DNA from: Pseudomonadota bacterium | GTDB taxonomy: Bacteria; Pseudomonadota; Gammaproteobacteria; Steroidobacterales; Woeseiaceae | Reading direction: 5' to 3' | Assembly (NCBI GenBank): GCA_022573655.1 | Contig: JACZTO010000008.1 | Span: 1 to 64,000, forward strand | Length of the DNA stretch: 64,000 bases | Part shown: piece after piece, positions 10,044-22,013 of the stretch | How the letters are laid out: each line of letters begins with the position of its first letter | Position numbering within the stretch: the first letter of the stretch is position 1 | Notes under the pieces: generated by a model | Databases searched by the model: none | What the model was told of the DNA's origin: nothing | What the model saw: only the letters and a program-made list of their open reading frames with translations | Made by a program: the position numbers and the translations under genes

Positions 10044-10985
10044 ATGAGCAGCAACGAGCATGTGCCCGTGCTGTTGGGGCCGGTCCTTGATGGGCTGGAG
10101 ATAAAACCAGACGGCTGTTACGTCGACGGAACGTTCGGCCGCGGTGGTCATAGCGGGGAGATACTGAAGCGACTGAATGCGAACGGACGACTGATCGGCA
10201 TCGATCGCGACCCGGACGCCATCGCTTCAGCACCGAAAACCCTGACTGACGATTCGCGCTTCGAACTAATCAGGGGTGAGATTGCGCAACTTCAGACAAT
10301 CATTGGTGAAAGAACGCTCATCGAAAAGGTCGACGGTCTCCTCTTCGATCTGGGAGTCTCATCACCACAACTGGATGAAGCCAGTCGAGGCTTCAGTTTC
10401 CTCCGCGATGGCCCACTCGACATGCGAATGGACCCGGATTCAGGTACGCCCGCGAGTGATTGGCTTGCGTCTGTGGGCGAAAAAGAGTTGAGACACGTAA
10501 TCGCGAAATACGGCGAGGAACCGATGGCGACGAGAATTGCCCGCGCGATCGTGTCAATTCGTGATTCCAGTCCGATAACAACGACAACAGGCCTTGCTGA
10601 ACTGGTTGCGTCGGTGGCGCCTGCGCGGCGCTCGGGAAAGGGGCAGAAAAGGCATCCGGCGACGAAGACGTTTCAGGCTATTCGCATCGTGATCAATGAT
10701 GAGCTGCAACAACTCGAAGCAGTACTCGCTCAGTCGCTGGCTGTTCTGAAGCGAGGCGGCCGCTTATGCGTCATCAGTTTTCACTCGCTTGAAGACCGCC
10801 TGGTCAAGCGCTTCATTCGCGACTCGTCGCGCGAGCCTGAGCAGTATCGGGGCATGCCATCGATACCGGACGAGTTCCGGCCCAAGCTCAAGAGAGTAGG
10901 CAAGGTCATCGTGGCAAGTGCAGAGGAAATCGCAGCTAACCGCCGCTCGCGCAGCGCAAGGCTCAGGGTCGCGGAGCGCATTTGA
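10044..10985 (+). CDS. rsmH: 16S rRNA (cytosine(1402)-N4)-methyltransferase
   Basis: HVPVLLGPVLDGL, VDGTFGRGGHS. Confidence 0.96.
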   Translation: MSSNEHVPVLLGPVLDGLEIKPDGCYVDGTFGRGGHSGEILKRLNANGRLIGIDRDPDAIASAPKTLTDDSRFELIRGEIAQLQTIIGERTLIEKVDGLLFDLGVSSPQLDEASRGFSFLRDGPLDMRMDPDSGTPASDWLASVGEKELRHVIAKYGEEPMATRIARAIVSIRDSSPITTTTGLAELVASVAPARRSGKGQKRHPATKTFQAIRIVINDELQQLEAVLAQSLAVLKRGGRLCVISFHSLEDRLVKRFIRDSSREPEQYRGMPSIPDEFRPKLKRVGKVIVASAEEIAANRRSRSARLRVAERI

Positions 10986-11272
10986 TGTTGAAACACTATT
11001 CCCGGCAACCGTTCATTCTGGTGTTCGTATTTGCAGTGGTTTGTGTCTTGAGTGCGATCGCGCTGGTCTACACAAAGCACGCATCGAGAAAATCATTCAT
11101 AGAACTCGAAGCACTGACACACGAACGCGACGAATTGAATATCGAATGGGGCCAACTGCAAATTGAACAAAGTACCTGGGCCACGCACGCACGGATCGAA
11201 CAGGTCGCGACGGATGACCTTGCGCTCGTGCGACCAACGGCGACGGAAATCGTCGTAGTTGAGCGCCCATGA
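10982..11272 (+). CDS. ftsL: Cell division protein FtsL
   Basis: Small single-TM coiled-coil protein between rsmH and ftsI. Confidence 0.9.
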   Translation: MMLKHYSRQPFILVFVFAVVCVLSAIALVYTKHASRKSFIELEALTHERDELNIEWGQLQIEQSTWATHARIEQVATDDLALVRPTATEIVVVERP

Positions 11273-13011
11273 CACACGGCGCTGAGACAAAGCAAAATAC
11301 TGCACGACGATTCGTAGGCAGAGTTTCGCTGGTAATAGCGTTCTTTGGATTTGTGGCATGCTCGCTCGTCGCGCGAGCTGTGTACCTTCAGGTTCTCGAT
11401 AAGGAATTCCTCAATCGCCAGGCCGACACGCGGCATCTGCGTACAGAGATAATCGTGGCACATCGCGGTGCGATACTTGATCGTCATGGTGAACCGCTGG
11501 CTATCAGTACTCCCGTCGATAGCATCTGGGTGAATCCAAAACAATTCGCGTCGGCGATTGATAGTGTTCCGCAGCTCGCTGCTGCTCTCGGTCTGCAACC
11601 CGAAGCACTTATGCGCCGCATAACGCGCAGCATGGACAAGGAGTTCTTGTATCTAAAACGCCACGTAGTTCCGCAAAAGGCGCAGCAGGTTCTGGCGTTG
11701 AAATTGCCTGGCATCAACGTGCAACGCGAGTATCGCCGCTACTATCCCGCATCCGAGGTTGCCGGACATCTGGTTGGCTTTACCAATATCGATGATGTGG
11801 GGCAGGAGGGACTTGAGCTTGCCGCAAACAACTGGTTGTCGGGAGAGTCCGGCGCCAAGCGGGTACTGAAAGACCGGCGCGGACGCTCAATAGAAAACGT
11901 TGAAAGCATAAGACCGCCGCATCACGGCAAGGACTTGTACGCGAGTATTGATTTGCGCTTGCAGTATCTCGCCTACAGAACATTGAAGGCTGCGGTGAAA
12001 TCCTACAATGCGCACTCTGGTTCGGTTGTCATCATCGATATTGCGACTGGCGAAGTCCTGGCCATGGTAAATCAGCCGACCTATAACCCGAACGATCGGT
12101 CGCAGTTTTCTGCCGAACGCTATCGCAATCGCGCGATCACCGACATTTTTGAACCGGGCTCGAGCATCAAGCCATTAATCGTTGTAGCAGCGCTTGAAAG
12201 CGGCCAATACCGTGCCGGCAGCACCATTGATACGTCGCCTGGCTATGTCGACATTGGTGCCAAGAGAATCGAGGATAGTCGCAATCTTGGCCGCATAAAC
12301 CTGACCACAATTCTTGTGCGATCCAGCAACGTCGGCATCACAAAGCTGGCAATGACGCTACCAGCCGAGCAGCTGTGGGATAGCCTGACAAAGTTCGGAC
12401 TGGGAGAAATGACAGGCAGCGGCTTTCCCGGCGAGTCTGCCGGAATGTTGACTCACTACAGTCATTGGCGGCCCATCAGCCAGGCAACGATTGCTTATGG
12501 ATATGGCATTTCGGTCACGCCGTTACAGCTCGTACAGGCATATGCCGCTATCGGCAATGACGGCATCATGCAGCCGGTTTCCCTGTTCGCAATCGACGGG
12601 CCAAGCGGTGGTAACCGCATAATGTCCAGCGACACGGCGGTTGCCGTGCGACGCATGCTTGAAGAAGTCGTGCGTCCGGGAGGTACCGGTGCGAAAGCAT
12701 CAGTCAGTGGCTACCGGGTTGCCGGCAAGACGGGAACGGCCTGGAAATTCGCGAAAGGCGGTTATTCGCAAGACAAGTACATTTCGATATTTGCAGGACT
12801 GGCGCCCGCCAGCAATCCGCGACTCGCAATGGTGGTGGTAATCGATGAACCCGGCGGAGAACTTTATTATGGCAGCGATGTTGCGGCCCCGGTGTTCGCC
12901 AATATCATGTCGGAGTCGCTACGACTATTGGCAGTAGCGCCGGATGCGATGCCGCTACGCGACCCTGGTAACGTCATGCATGCGATGACCCGTCAGGCAG
13001 CAGGGCGATGA
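11269..13011 (+). CDS. ftsI: Peptidoglycan transpeptidase PBP3
   Basis: Transpeptidase motifs EPGSSIKP, SSN, KTGT. Confidence 0.96.
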   Translation: MTHGAETKQNTARRFVGRVSLVIAFFGFVACSLVARAVYLQVLDKEFLNRQADTRHLRTEIIVAHRGAILDRHGEPLAISTPVDSIWVNPKQFASAIDSVPQLAAALGLQPEALMRRITRSMDKEFLYLKRHVVPQKAQQVLALKLPGINVQREYRRYYPASEVAGHLVGFTNIDDVGQEGLELAANNWLSGESGAKRVLKDRRGRSIENVESIRPPHHGKDLYASIDLRLQYLAYRTLKAAVKSYNAHSGSVVIIDIATGEVLAMVNQPTYNPNDRSQFSAERYRNRAITDIFEPGSSIKPLIVVAALESGQYRAGSTIDTSPGYVDIGAKRIEDSRNLGRINLTTILVRSSNVGITKLAMTLPAEQLWDSLTKFGLGEMTGSGFPGESAGMLTHYSHWRPISQATIAYGYGISVTPLQLVQAYAAIGNDGIMQPVSLFAIDGPSGGNRIMSSDTAVAVRRMLEEVVRPGGTGAKASVSGYRVAGKTGTAWKFAKGGYSQDKYISIFAGLAPASNPRLAMVVVIDEPGGELYYGSDVAAPVFANIMSESLRLLAVAPDAMPLRDPGNVMHAMTRQAAGR

Positions 13012-14513
13012 GCATGCCGGCGGAGCGCATCACATCATCACCACTACTGGCCGAGTTACTGCAAGGATATGCGCAAGCACCGTCTATCCCCGTGTCAGGC
13101 ATAGCCAGCGACAGCAGACAGCTTGGTGAAGACTATTTGTTCCTCGCCTGCCAGGGATTAAGCAGCCATGGCATAGACTATCTTGAGGAAGCAATTGCGG
13201 CAGGTGTCTGCGCGATCGCATGGGATTCATCCACTACGGACGCATCTGTAGTTTCCGAGGATGTAGCCATGATTGGCGTGGCAGATCTCGCAGCACATCT
13301 TGGCGAGATTGCCAATCGCTTTTACGGTCGCCCATCCGCGAACATGAAAGTCTTCGGTGTTACTGGTACCAACGGCAAAACGACCGTAGCCTGGCTGATT
13401 GCACAGTGCCTGCAGAGGCTGGGGCACAAATGTGCATACCTCGGCACTCTCGGATTTGGTATTGCTGAATTGCAGGGCGGTGAGGACATGACAACACCGC
13501 CGGCTGTCGAGATGCACCAGCGTCTCGCCAGTTTTGTTGCCGCGGGAGCTGAAGCCGCCGCAGTCGAGGTTTCATCGCATGCATTGTCACAGGGGCGCGT
13601 TAACGGCGTTCGATTTGAGTCTGCGTTGTTCACGAATCTGACCCGCGATCATCTTGATTACCACAAGAACATGCATGATTACTTCGAGAGCAAAGTGCGG
13701 CTGTTTCTCGAATGCGATACGAGAAACAGAATCGTGAACCTCGACTCGGAATTCGGTACCGAATTGGCTGCGCGATGTGGCCAGAATGTTGTAACCGTTT
13801 CAACCGAATTCAATCGGGTTGCCAATGGCCGGCCTTATGTATTTGTTCGCTCGGTCGTAGCAAGCGATAAAGGCTCGAATATTTCGTTCACCAGTTCCTG
13901 GGGTGACGGTCAATTCGTGTTGCCATTGCCGGGAGATTTCAATGTTGCTAATGCGGCCATAGTTCTCGCGTTGTTGTTAAGTCAGGGCGTGTCCGTTGCT
14001 GATGCCTGCGCCGCGTTGGCTGGGGTTGATGCGCCGCCAGGCCGCATGCAACGCGTCGCAGCCGGCGGGGCAGCTGTCTACATTGATTACGCGCATACAC
14101 CGAATGCCATTGAAGTAACTTTGCGGGCGTTGCGTTTGCATTGTCGCGGCAAACTCTGGTGTGTTTTTGGTTGCGGCGGTGATCGTGATGCCGGAAAACG
14201 ACCGTTGATGGGCAGACGTGCAGAACGCCTGGCCGACCAGGTTGTCATTACAAACGACAACCCACGCGGGGAAGACCCGCAAAACATCATTGATGAAATC
14301 TATGCCGGACTTGTCCATCCTGAGTCTGCAGTCATTATCGAAGACCGGGCAGCAGCTATCGCCTGGGTGATTAGCCAGGCAGACGGTTCCGATACTGTTC
14401 TGATTGCCGGCAAGGGCCACGAGGAATTTCAGCAAGTGGGTGACGAACGCTTGCGCTTTTCCGACTACGCAGTAGCGCTCGCCGCGCTCGAAGCCGGAAC
14501 GGGTCAAGAATGA
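13008..14513 (+). CDS. murE: UDP-MurNAc-tripeptide synthetase
   Basis: GVTGTNGKTTVAWLIAQ; DNPR motif (NDNPRGEDP) suggesting meso-DAP specificity. Confidence 0.96.
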   Translation: MSMPAERITSSPLLAELLQGYAQAPSIPVSGIASDSRQLGEDYLFLACQGLSSHGIDYLEEAIAAGVCAIAWDSSTTDASVVSEDVAMIGVADLAAHLGEIANRFYGRPSANMKVFGVTGTNGKTTVAWLIAQCLQRLGHKCAYLGTLGFGIAELQGGEDMTTPPAVEMHQRLASFVAAGAEAAAVEVSSHALSQGRVNGVRFESALFTNLTRDHLDYHKNMHDYFESKVRLFLECDTRNRIVNLDSEFGTELAARCGQNVVTVSTEFNRVANGRPYVFVRSVVASDKGSNISFTSSWGDGQFVLPLPGDFNVANAAIVLALLLSQGVSVADACAALAGVDAPPGRMQRVAAGGAAVYIDYAHTPNAIEVTLRALRLHCRGKLWCVFGCGGDRDAGKRPLMGRRAERLADQVVITNDNPRGEDPQNIIDEIYAGLVHPESAVIIEDRAAAIAWVISQADGSDTVLIAGKGHEEFQQVGDERLRFSDYAVALAALEAGTGQE

Positions 14514-15880
14514 TCGACACACTGTCCATAGCCGCTAAATCGATGCGCGGCGCATTGCACGGCGATGATCGGAGTTTTGGCGGTGTAAGCACCGACACGC
14601 GGACGATTCGCGATGGCGAATTATTCTTCGCGTTGCAGGGCCCCAATTTTGATGGTCATGACTATGTTGGTACAGCAAAGGAAAACGGCGCGGCCGCTGC
14701 AGTGGTAAACGTTCTCGTTGATGCAGATATTGCACAGATTACTGTTGACGACGCGAAGCAGGCGCTCGGCCGTTTCGGCGCGGCCTGGCGCAGCGACAAG
14801 GATGTAGTTGTAGTTGGCGTTACCGGCAGCAATGGTAAGACGACGCTTAAAGAGCTCATTGCCGCGTGCCTGGAACAAAAGGCGTCAACGCTTGCGACTC
14901 AGGGGAATCTCAACAACGACATCGGCATGCCGTTGATGCTGCTGCGAATCACCGACGACCACGAATTCGCCGTGCTTGAGATGGGCGCGAATCAAATAGG
15001 CGAAATTGCATATCTTGTGTCGCTGGCTGAACCGGATGTTGTCGTCATAACGAACGCGGCAGCTGCGCATCTCGAAGGATTCGGTTCGCTGGATGGGGTC
15101 GCGCACGCAAAGGGCGAGATTCTTACGGGCACGAAACGTCCGAGAATCGCTGTATTGAATGCTGACGACGCCTATTTCGATTACTGGAAGTCGTTGGTCG
15201 AAGATGTGCGCACGTACACCTTTGGGTTCAACGCGGCGGCCGATGTGTGGGCTGATGAGATCGAAGCCAGCGCCGAGCAGACTGACTTTCGGTTGCACAT
15301 GCCTGAAGAAACATTCGCTGTATCGTTGCCCCTTGTTGGGATTCACAACGTTCACAATGCTTGTGCGGCAGTGGCAGTCGCTTTAGCGCTGGGTGTGAAC
15401 AGCGCTCAGATAAAGGCGGCGCTTGAGAGCGTTGTTCCAGTCGCGGGTCGACTGCAACCGCTGGTCGGGAACAACGACAGCACTCTGTTTGATGACACCT
15501 ATAACGCGAACCCGCTTTCGGTAGTCGCGGCTGCAGAATTCCTGGCCGCATTGCCGGGTGAAGGCTGGCTGGTTCTGGGTGACATGAAGGAACTCGGAGA
15601 TGATGCAAAGACTCTGCATCACGAGGTTGGAGAGGCGGTACGGACATGTGGTGTTGACCGCATGTTTGCCTGTGGTGAATTGTCACGACTGAGCGTGGCT
15701 GGTTTTGGAGGTAATGGACGCTGGTTCGAGTCGATCGATATGCTGATCGATAGTGTTGCCGCCGAGATTGATTCGGCAACAGATTCGGTCAGCGTGCTCG
15801 TAAAGGGTTCGCGCTCAATGCGCATGGAACGCGTCGTTGCTGCACTGCGCCAATCAGATCGATCGGGCGGGGAAGCCTGA
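14510..15880 (+). CDS. murF: UDP-MurNAc-tripeptide:D-Ala-D-Ala ligase
   Basis: [16 protein letters not shown]; dcw synteny. Confidence 0.96.
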   Translation: MIDTLSIAAKSMRGALHGDDRSFGGVSTDTRTIRDGELFFALQGPNFDGHDYVGTAKENGAAAAVVNVLVDADIAQITVDDAKQALGRFGAAWRSDKDVVVVGVTGSNGKTTLKELIAACLEQKASTLATQGNLNNDIGMPLMLLRITDDHEFAVLEMGANQIGEIAYLVSLAEPDVVVITNAAAAHLEGFGSLDGVAHAKGEILTGTKRPRIAVLNADDAYFDYWKSLVEDVRTYTFGFNAAADVWADEIEASAEQTDFRLHMPEETFAVSLPLVGIHNVHNACAAVAVALALGVNSAQIKAALESVVPVAGRLQPLVGNNDSTLFDDTYNANPLSVVAAAEFLAALPGEGWLVLGDMKELGDDAKTLHHEVGEAVRTCGVDRMFACGELSRLSVAGFGGNGRWFESIDMLIDSVAAEIDSATDSVSVLVKGSRSMRMERVVAALRQSDRSGGEA

Positions 15881-15882
15881 AC

Positions 15883-16965
15883 ATGCTGCTCTATCTCACT
15901 AATTACCTTGCGCAGTTTGAATCCGGTTTTAACCTGTTCAGTTACTTGACGATGCGCGCAATTCTCGGTGCGCTAACGGCATTGGTGATTTCTTTCATCA
16001 TCGGACCGAGAATGATAAAACGCCTGAGTGTGAATCAAATCGGGCAACCGGTGCGCGAGGATGGTCCCAAAACACATCTATTGAAGGCGGGCACGCCGAC
16101 GATGGGTGGCGCAATGATTCTGACAGCCATTGTAATCAGCACAGTCCTGTGGGCGGATCTTGAGAACTTCTACATCTGGATCGTGCTCTTCGTAACCTTA
16201 TCCTTCGGTGTCATTGGCTACGTCGATGACTACAAAAAACTTGTCTTGCAAAACCCTGCCGGCATTTCGGCGAAGCAGAAGCTCTTCTGGCAGTCCAGCG
16301 CGGCATTAATTGCCGCCATTGCTTTGTACGTTACGGCAACTGATGAGGTGCAGACCTCGTTGTTGATTCCGTATTTCAAGAATCTGGCTATCCCCCTGGG
16401 TATGTTTCAGGTTGCCGTAACGTACTTTTTTATTGTTGGCTTCAGTAACGCGGTGAATCTTACTGATGGTCTTGACGGCCTGGCAATCATGCCGACGGTA
16501 CTTGTCGGTAGTGCGCTGGGAATCTTCGCGTATGTCACAGGCAACGTGAATTTTTCAGAGTATCTGGGTATTCCCTACGTAGCAGGCACAGGTGAAATCC
16601 TGGTGTTCTGCACGGCTCTTGCTGGTGCCGGCCTGGGCTTCCTGTGGTTCAACACCTATCCGGCACAGGTTTTCATGGGCGATATCGGTGCACTTTCGCT
16701 GGGTGCCGCGCTGGGCGTCGTCGCGGTCATCGTTCGCCAGGAACTTGTGCTCGCGATCATGGGTGGCGTGTTCGTAGTCGAGACCCTGTCGGTCATAATA
16801 CAGGTTGCCTCATTCAAGCTGACCGGCAAGCGCGTATTCCGCATGGCGCCGTTGCATCATCACTTCGAACTTAAGGGCTGGGCGGAACCGAAGGTCATCG
16901 TTCGTTTCTGGATTATCACGGTCATCCTTGTACTCATCGGCCTGGCGAGTCTTAAAATACGATGA
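15883..16965 (+). CDS. mraY: Phospho-MurNAc-pentapeptide translocase
   Basis: [29 protein letters not shown]. Confidence 0.97.
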   Translation: MLLYLTNYLAQFESGFNLFSYLTMRAILGALTALVISFIIGPRMIKRLSVNQIGQPVREDGPKTHLLKAGTPTMGGAMILTAIVISTVLWADLENFYIWIVLFVTLSFGVIGYVDDYKKLVLQNPAGISAKQKLFWQSSAALIAAIALYVTATDEVQTSLLIPYFKNLAIPLGMFQVAVTYFFIVGFSNAVNLTDGLDGLAIMPTVLVGSALGIFAYVTGNVNFSEYLGIPYVAGTGEILVFCTALAGAGLGFLWFNTYPAQVFMGDIGALSLGAALGVVAVIVRQELVLAIMGGVFVVETLSVIIQVASFKLTGKRVFRMAPLHHHFELKGWAEPKVIVRFWIITVILVLIGLASLKIR

Positions 16966-18305
16966 GCGCCGCAAAGAAAATGACATCGCCAAAAAAGGAT
17001 CTCGTTGTAGGCCTCGGCGCGACGGGATTGTCGATCGCGCGCTATTTGCGCCGCAAGGACAGCAACGCGATATTTTTTGACAGTCGCGAAGACCCGCCCG
17101 GCATCGATGAGCTCAACGAATTATGGCCGGATGCAGATGTCTTGTCTGGCGACGCCAAGCTGCCCAAGGGCGTGAACCGTATTATCGCCTCGCCGGGGAT
17201 TTCTGACAGCCATCCCCTGCTTGCCAAAGCACGCAAGAAAAAGCTGGAAATTATTTCTGACATCGAACTGTTTGCACGTGACGCTGCAGCACCATTCGTT
17301 GCTATCACCGGTTCGAATGGCAAAAGCACTGTTACAACTCTGTTGTACCACATGTGTCGCGCAGACGGTCGTGAGGTTCTTGTTGGCGGCAACCTCGGTG
17401 AGCCGGCGCTTGATCTTCTGGCGCAGGATAAGCCTGAACTTTATGTACTCGAACTATCAAGCTTCCAGTTACATCGTACGGAAGACCTGCCTGCCAAAGT
17501 GGCGGTACTGCTGAACGTCGCGTCCGATCATCTTGACTGGCATGCCGATGAAGACGAGTATCGCGATTCGAAATACCGCATTTATCGGGAAGCGCGGACG
17601 GCCGTCGTTAATCGCGGCGACGATATTGCAACCGAGCATGCACAGCGCTGTGATGATGTAATCAGCTTCGGGCCCGATGCGCCGGAGAAAGGGCAGTATG
17701 GCATTCGAGTCATTGACAGTGCTTCGTTTCTCGCGCGTGGTGACACCTTGCTGCTGGCGGTCGCCGATCTCGCTATGTATGGCGCGCATAATCAGTTGAA
17801 CGCTCTTGCGGCGTTGGCGGCAGGTGACTTGATTGGCCTCGAGGTCGCCGCGATGCTGCAGGTGTTGGTCGAGTTCCCGGGATTACCGCACCGCATGCAA
17901 TTTGTCGCACGTATCGGCGCAGTGGATTACATCAACGATTCGAAAGCCACGAATGTTGCGGCTGCGGTAGCTTCAGTCGAATCGGTTGAAAGTATGCTCG
18001 TGCTGGTTGCCGGCGGCGACGGCAAGGGCGGTGATTTCAGTGAACTCGCCAAAGCTGTTGATGGCAAGCTCCGCGGCGTTGTACTGATCGGGTCTGACGC
18101 TGAGAAAATTGCGCGCGCGCTGGATACTGTGATGCCTGTGCATTTCGCCGCGGACATGCAAACTGCAGTTGGCATGGCGGCATCCTGTGCTGAAACCGAA
18201 GATACCGTTTTATTGGCGCCAGCGTGTGCCAGTCTCGATCAATACGACAATTACATGGCGCGCGGCGACGCATTTTGTGATGCGGTGGAGGCGTTGAAGC
18301 GATGA
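16962..18305 (+). CDS. murD: UDP-MurNAc-L-Ala:D-Glu ligase
   Basis: [15 protein letters not shown], dcw synteny. Confidence 0.96.
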   Translation: MSAAKKMTSPKKDLVVGLGATGLSIARYLRRKDSNAIFFDSREDPPGIDELNELWPDADVLSGDAKLPKGVNRIIASPGISDSHPLLAKARKKKLEIISDIELFARDAAAPFVAITGSNGKSTVTTLLYHMCRADGREVLVGGNLGEPALDLLAQDKPELYVLELSSFQLHRTEDLPAKVAVLLNVASDHLDWHADEDEYRDSKYRIYREARTAVVNRGDDIATEHAQRCDDVISFGPDAPEKGQYGIRVIDSASFLARGDTLLLAVADLAMYGAHNQLNALAALAAGDLIGLEVAAMLQVLVEFPGLPHRMQFVARIGAVDYINDSKATNVAAAVASVESVESMLVLVAGGDGKGGDFSELAKAVDGKLRGVVLIGSDAEKIARALDTVMPVHFAADMQTAVGMAASCAETEDTVLLAPACASLDQYDNYMARGDAFCDAVEALKR

Positions 18306-19495
18306 CAACGCGTAGCGCAACAACACCTTTCCCGGCGCGCATTAAATCTGAATTGCAGATCGATCCGGTGCTGCTGACGATTGTCGTAGCACTGTTGCTG
18401 GGGGGCTTTGTCATACTTGCTTCGGCGTCGATTTCGATTTCCGACAGTGTTGCGAACAATCCATTCTTCTACGTGCAGCGACAGCTGATTGCTGCGGTCA
18501 TTGGTACTGCCGCTGGCTTTGTTTGCCTGCTCATTCCGATGCAGGTCTGGCAAAAACTTGGTCCATTGGTATTGCTGGTGGGTCTGGCGTTGTTGGTTGC
18601 CGTTCTGCTGCCAGGCTTGGGGTATGAGGTCAACGGCGCCACGCGCTGGGTGCGAGCAGGAATTATGAATTTACAGGTATCGGAGCCTGCGCGCCTGTGC
18701 TTCCTGTTGTATCTTGCTGGCTACCTCGTGCGGCGCAACAAATCGTTGCGCGAGGAGTTCACGGGATTTCTGTGGCCGATGATTGTGCTGACACTCGCCT
18801 GCGTCTTGCTGCTTGCCGAGCCAGATTTCGGTGCAGCCGTAGTATTGCTGATGACCGCGCTTGTCATGATGTTTGTCGCTGGCGCGCGCATTCGCGACTT
18901 CATGCTGTTTTTCATTGTTGCAGTCGTTGCCATGGCAGCTCTCGCGTTTGCCTCGCCATACCGAATGAGTCGCCTGACAGGATTTCTCGACCCCTGGGCC
19001 GATCCATACGACTCAGGATTCCAGTTGACACAGTCGCTGATTGCGATTGGCCGTGGCGAGTGGTTCGGTGTTGGCCTTGGCGATAGTGTGCAAAAACTAT
19101 TTTATCTTCCCGAGGCGCATACCGATTTCGTATTTGCCGTGTTCGCCGAGGAATTCGGCCTCGTCGGGTCGTTGTTGCTGATTGCATTATTTCTGGCGTT
19201 GCTCTGGCGCGTGTGCAAACTCGCAATGCGCGCCGCGCAAGCGGAACGATTTTTCGAGGCCTACGTTGCAATCGGACTGGGCACCTGTCTTGGCATTCAG
19301 GCGTTTATCAACATCGGCGTGAACATGGGCCTACTCCCGACCAAGGGTCTGACATTGCCGCTGATCAGTTATGGCCGCAGCAGCCTGATTATCACGATGA
19401 TCAGTATCAGCCTGCTGCTGCGCATACATCACGAGCTTGCAGTCGATGCGAATCCCGTTAATCGCAAAGGCAACAAGCGAGTTCGCAAGTCATGA
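18302..19495 (+). CDS. ftsW: SEDS-family glycosyltransferase FtsW
   Basis: Multi-TM; FAVFAEEFGLVGS, PTKGLTLPLISYGRSS. Confidence 0.96.
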   Translation: MTTRSATTPFPARIKSELQIDPVLLTIVVALLLGGFVILASASISISDSVANNPFFYVQRQLIAAVIGTAAGFVCLLIPMQVWQKLGPLVLLVGLALLVAVLLPGLGYEVNGATRWVRAGIMNLQVSEPARLCFLLYLAGYLVRRNKSLREEFTGFLWPMIVLTLACVLLLAEPDFGAAVVLLMTALVMMFVAGARIRDFMLFFIVAVVAMAALAFASPYRMSRLTGFLDPWADPYDSGFQLTQSLIAIGRGEWFGVGLGDSVQKLFYLPEAHTDFVFAVFAEEFGLVGSLLLIALFLALLWRVCKLAMRAAQAERFFEAYVAIGLGTCLGIQAFINIGVNMGLLPTKGLTLPLISYGRSSLIITMISISLLLRIHHELAVDANPVNRKGNKRVRKS

Positions 19496-20580
19496 GCACG
19501 CGGCCAATTCTTGTGATGGCGGGTGGTACGGGTGGACACGTCTTTCCTGCGCTCGCTGTTGCGCGCGCTTTGCAGGCAAACTCGCGTGAAATCGTCTGGC
19601 TTGGAACACGTAACGGCCTTGAGTCACGTGTTGTGCCGAATGCGGGCATCGACATTGAGTGGATCAGTGTGCGCGGACTGCGGCAAAAGGGTTTGCTGGC
19701 GCTGATAATTTCACCGTTACAAATGGGCTGGGCATTGTTGCAGTCTCTCAGCATTATTTTACGTCGGCGCCCGGCAGCGGTGCTCGGCATGGGTGGATTC
19801 GTGAGTGGGCCGGGCGGCGTCGCCGCCTGGCTGACACGCCGTCCGCTCGTGATTCATGAGCAGAACGCCGCTGCAGGTCTGACCAACCGTCTTCTGGCGC
19901 GTCTTGCCCGGGTTGTGCTGCAAGCCTTCCCGGGCAGTTTTGACGCGGCTGTAGGCGCCGAAACCGTTGGCAACCCCGTTCGCGAAGATATCGCGGCGAT
20001 TCCCGAGCCAGCGGGCCGCTACAACGCCAGGCAAGGGCGATTGCGGTTGCTCGTGCTCGGTGGCAGCCAGGGTGCGCTCGCATTGAACCAGACCGTACCC
20101 GCAGCCTTGGCGCTGTTGCACGACGATGTCCGACCGACTGTCTTGCATCAATGCGGAGAACGCACATTGGATGTTGCGCGGGCCGCTTACTCGAAGCACA
20201 ACGTTGCAGTAGAACTGCAGTCATTCATCGAAAATATGGCAGAAGTGTACGCGTGGGCTGATCTTGTAGTTTGTCGTGCAGGCGCCCTGACGGTGGCGGA
20301 ACTCTGCGCGGCTGGCGTCCCGGCGTTGTTTGTACCTTACCCGTCCGCCGTTGATGACCACCAGACCGCAAATGCCACGCCCATGGCCGGCGCGGGCGCT
20401 GCAGCAATTATCCAGGAAAGCGATTTAACCGCGGACCGGCTTGCGGCTGTGTTGCACGAATGGCTGCAGTCGCGGGAGGATCTGATGCAACGCGCCATAA
20501 CGGCACGTTCACTTGCCAGACCGAACGCCCTGCAACGAATTACTGAGCTCTGTCTCAAGCAAGCGGAGGCGGCATCATGA
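19492..20580 (+). CDS. murG: Lipid II synthase MurG
   Basis: [16 protein letters not shown]. Confidence 0.96.
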   Translation: MSTRPILVMAGGTGGHVFPALAVARALQANSREIVWLGTRNGLESRVVPNAGIDIEWISVRGLRQKGLLALIISPLQMGWALLQSLSIILRRRPAAVLGMGGFVSGPGGVAAWLTRRPLVIHEQNAAAGLTNRLLARLARVVLQAFPGSFDAAVGAETVGNPVREDIAAIPEPAGRYNARQGRLRLLVLGGSQGALALNQTVPAALALLHDDVRPTVLHQCGERTLDVARAAYSKHNVAVELQSFIENMAEVYAWADLVVCRAGALTVAELCAAGVPALFVPYPSAVDDHQTANATPMAGAGAAAIIQESDLTADRLAAVLHEWLQSREDLMQRAITARSLARPNALQRITELCLKQAEAAS

Positions 20581-22013
20581 TAAAGCGCATGCGCCGAATT
20601 CATTGCGTGCATTTCGTTGGCATTGGCGGCTCTGGTATGTCAGGCATTGCCGAGGTGATGTTGAGCCTTGGCTACGCCGTACAGGGTTCGGATTTGCAAG
20701 CCAGCAAACAAACACGACGTCTCGAAAAACAAGGCGCCACCATCTTCATCGGCCACGCTGCCGAAAATATTCGGGATGCTGATGCGGTTGTCGTATCCAG
20801 CGCGGTCGATGAAACCAATCCTGAAGTGTCCTCTGCCAGGGAACAACTGATGCCTGTTGTCAGTCGTGCTGAGATGCTTGCCGAACTCATGCGCTTCCGC
20901 TACTCAATAGCGGTGGCGGGTACCCATGGCAAGACGACCACTACCAGCTTTATTGCCAGCATACTTGCAGAGGGCGGTCTCGACCCGACCTTCGTAATCG
21001 GGGGACGACTGAAGTCCGCCGACGCCAATGCACGCCTGGGGCAGGGTGACTACCTGGTAGCCGAAGCAGACGAGAGTGACGCGTCCTTCGTGCATCTGAA
21101 ACCGATGCTCGCAGTCGTTACGAATATCGATGCCGATCACATGTCGACTTATGACGGCGACATCGAAAAACTAAAGAGTAGTTTCATCGAGTTCTTGCAC
21201 AACCTGCCATTTTACGGGCTTGCTGTTGTCTGCACCGATGACCCGGGTGTCAACGACGTGTTGGGCGACATAGGCAGGTCAATCACGACATACGGCACTA
21301 ACGATGAAGCGGATATTCGGGCGATCAATGTCCAGTTCAAGGAAGGAACGTCGACGTTCGATGTGGTACGGCGTGGGGACACCGGAACGGTGTCCCCACT
21401 CATGCACGTAACTCTGCCGTTGCCAGGCATGCACAACGTACGTAACGCGCTTGCAGCAATCGCCGTCGCCGATGAGTTACAGATTGCCGATAAGGCCGTA
21501 GAAAATGCACTCGAGAGATTCGAAGGAATTGACCGGCGCTTTCAGAACCTCGGCGAGATCAAAACGACTGCTGGCACGATCATGCTTGTCGACGACTACG
21601 GGCATCACCCGACCGAGATTGCAGCGACCCTGTTGGCGGCGAGGTCCGGCTGGCCGGAGCGTCGCATAGTCCTTGTATTCCAGCCGCATCGTTACTCGCG
21701 TACGCGCGATCTGATGGATGACTTTGCCAGTGTGCTTTCAGATGCGGACGTGTTGGTCTTGCTCGATGTTTATGCGGCGGGAGAGGAACCGCTGGCCGGT
21801 GCTGACGGCCGGGCTATGGCACGCGCGGTGCGCTCCCGCGGTTCCGTAGAGCCCGTATTCGTGGAGTCACTACAGGAACTACCGCCGGTACTCGGAGATC
21901 TGCTTGCAGATGGCGACCTCCTACTGACAATGGGTGCCGGTGACATCGGTGCCTACGCCGCCGGCCTGCCCGAACTGCTGCGCAGCGCACCGTCATTGAA
22001 GGTGCACTCATGA
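20577..22013 (+). CDS. murC: UDP-MurNAc:L-Ala ligase
   Basis: [27 protein letters not shown]. Confidence 0.96.
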   Translation: MIKRMRRIHCVHFVGIGGSGMSGIAEVMLSLGYAVQGSDLQASKQTRRLEKQGATIFIGHAAENIRDADAVVVSSAVDETNPEVSSAREQLMPVVSRAEMLAELMRFRYSIAVAGTHGKTTTTSFIASILAEGGLDPTFVIGGRLKSADANARLGQGDYLVAEADESDASFVHLKPMLAVVTNIDADHMSTYDGDIEKLKSSFIEFLHNLPFYGLAVVCTDDPGVNDVLGDIGRSITTYGTNDEADIRAINVQFKEGTSTFDVVRRGDTGTVSPLMHVTLPLPGMHNVRNALAAIAVADELQIADKAVENALERFEGIDRRFQNLGEIKTTAGTIMLVDDYGHHPTEIAATLLAARSGWPERRIVLVFQPHRYSRTRDLMDDFASVLSDADVLVLLDVYAAGEEPLAGADGRAMARAVRSRGSVEPVFVESLQELPPVLGDLLADGDLLLTMGAGDIGAYAAGLPELLRSAPSLKVHS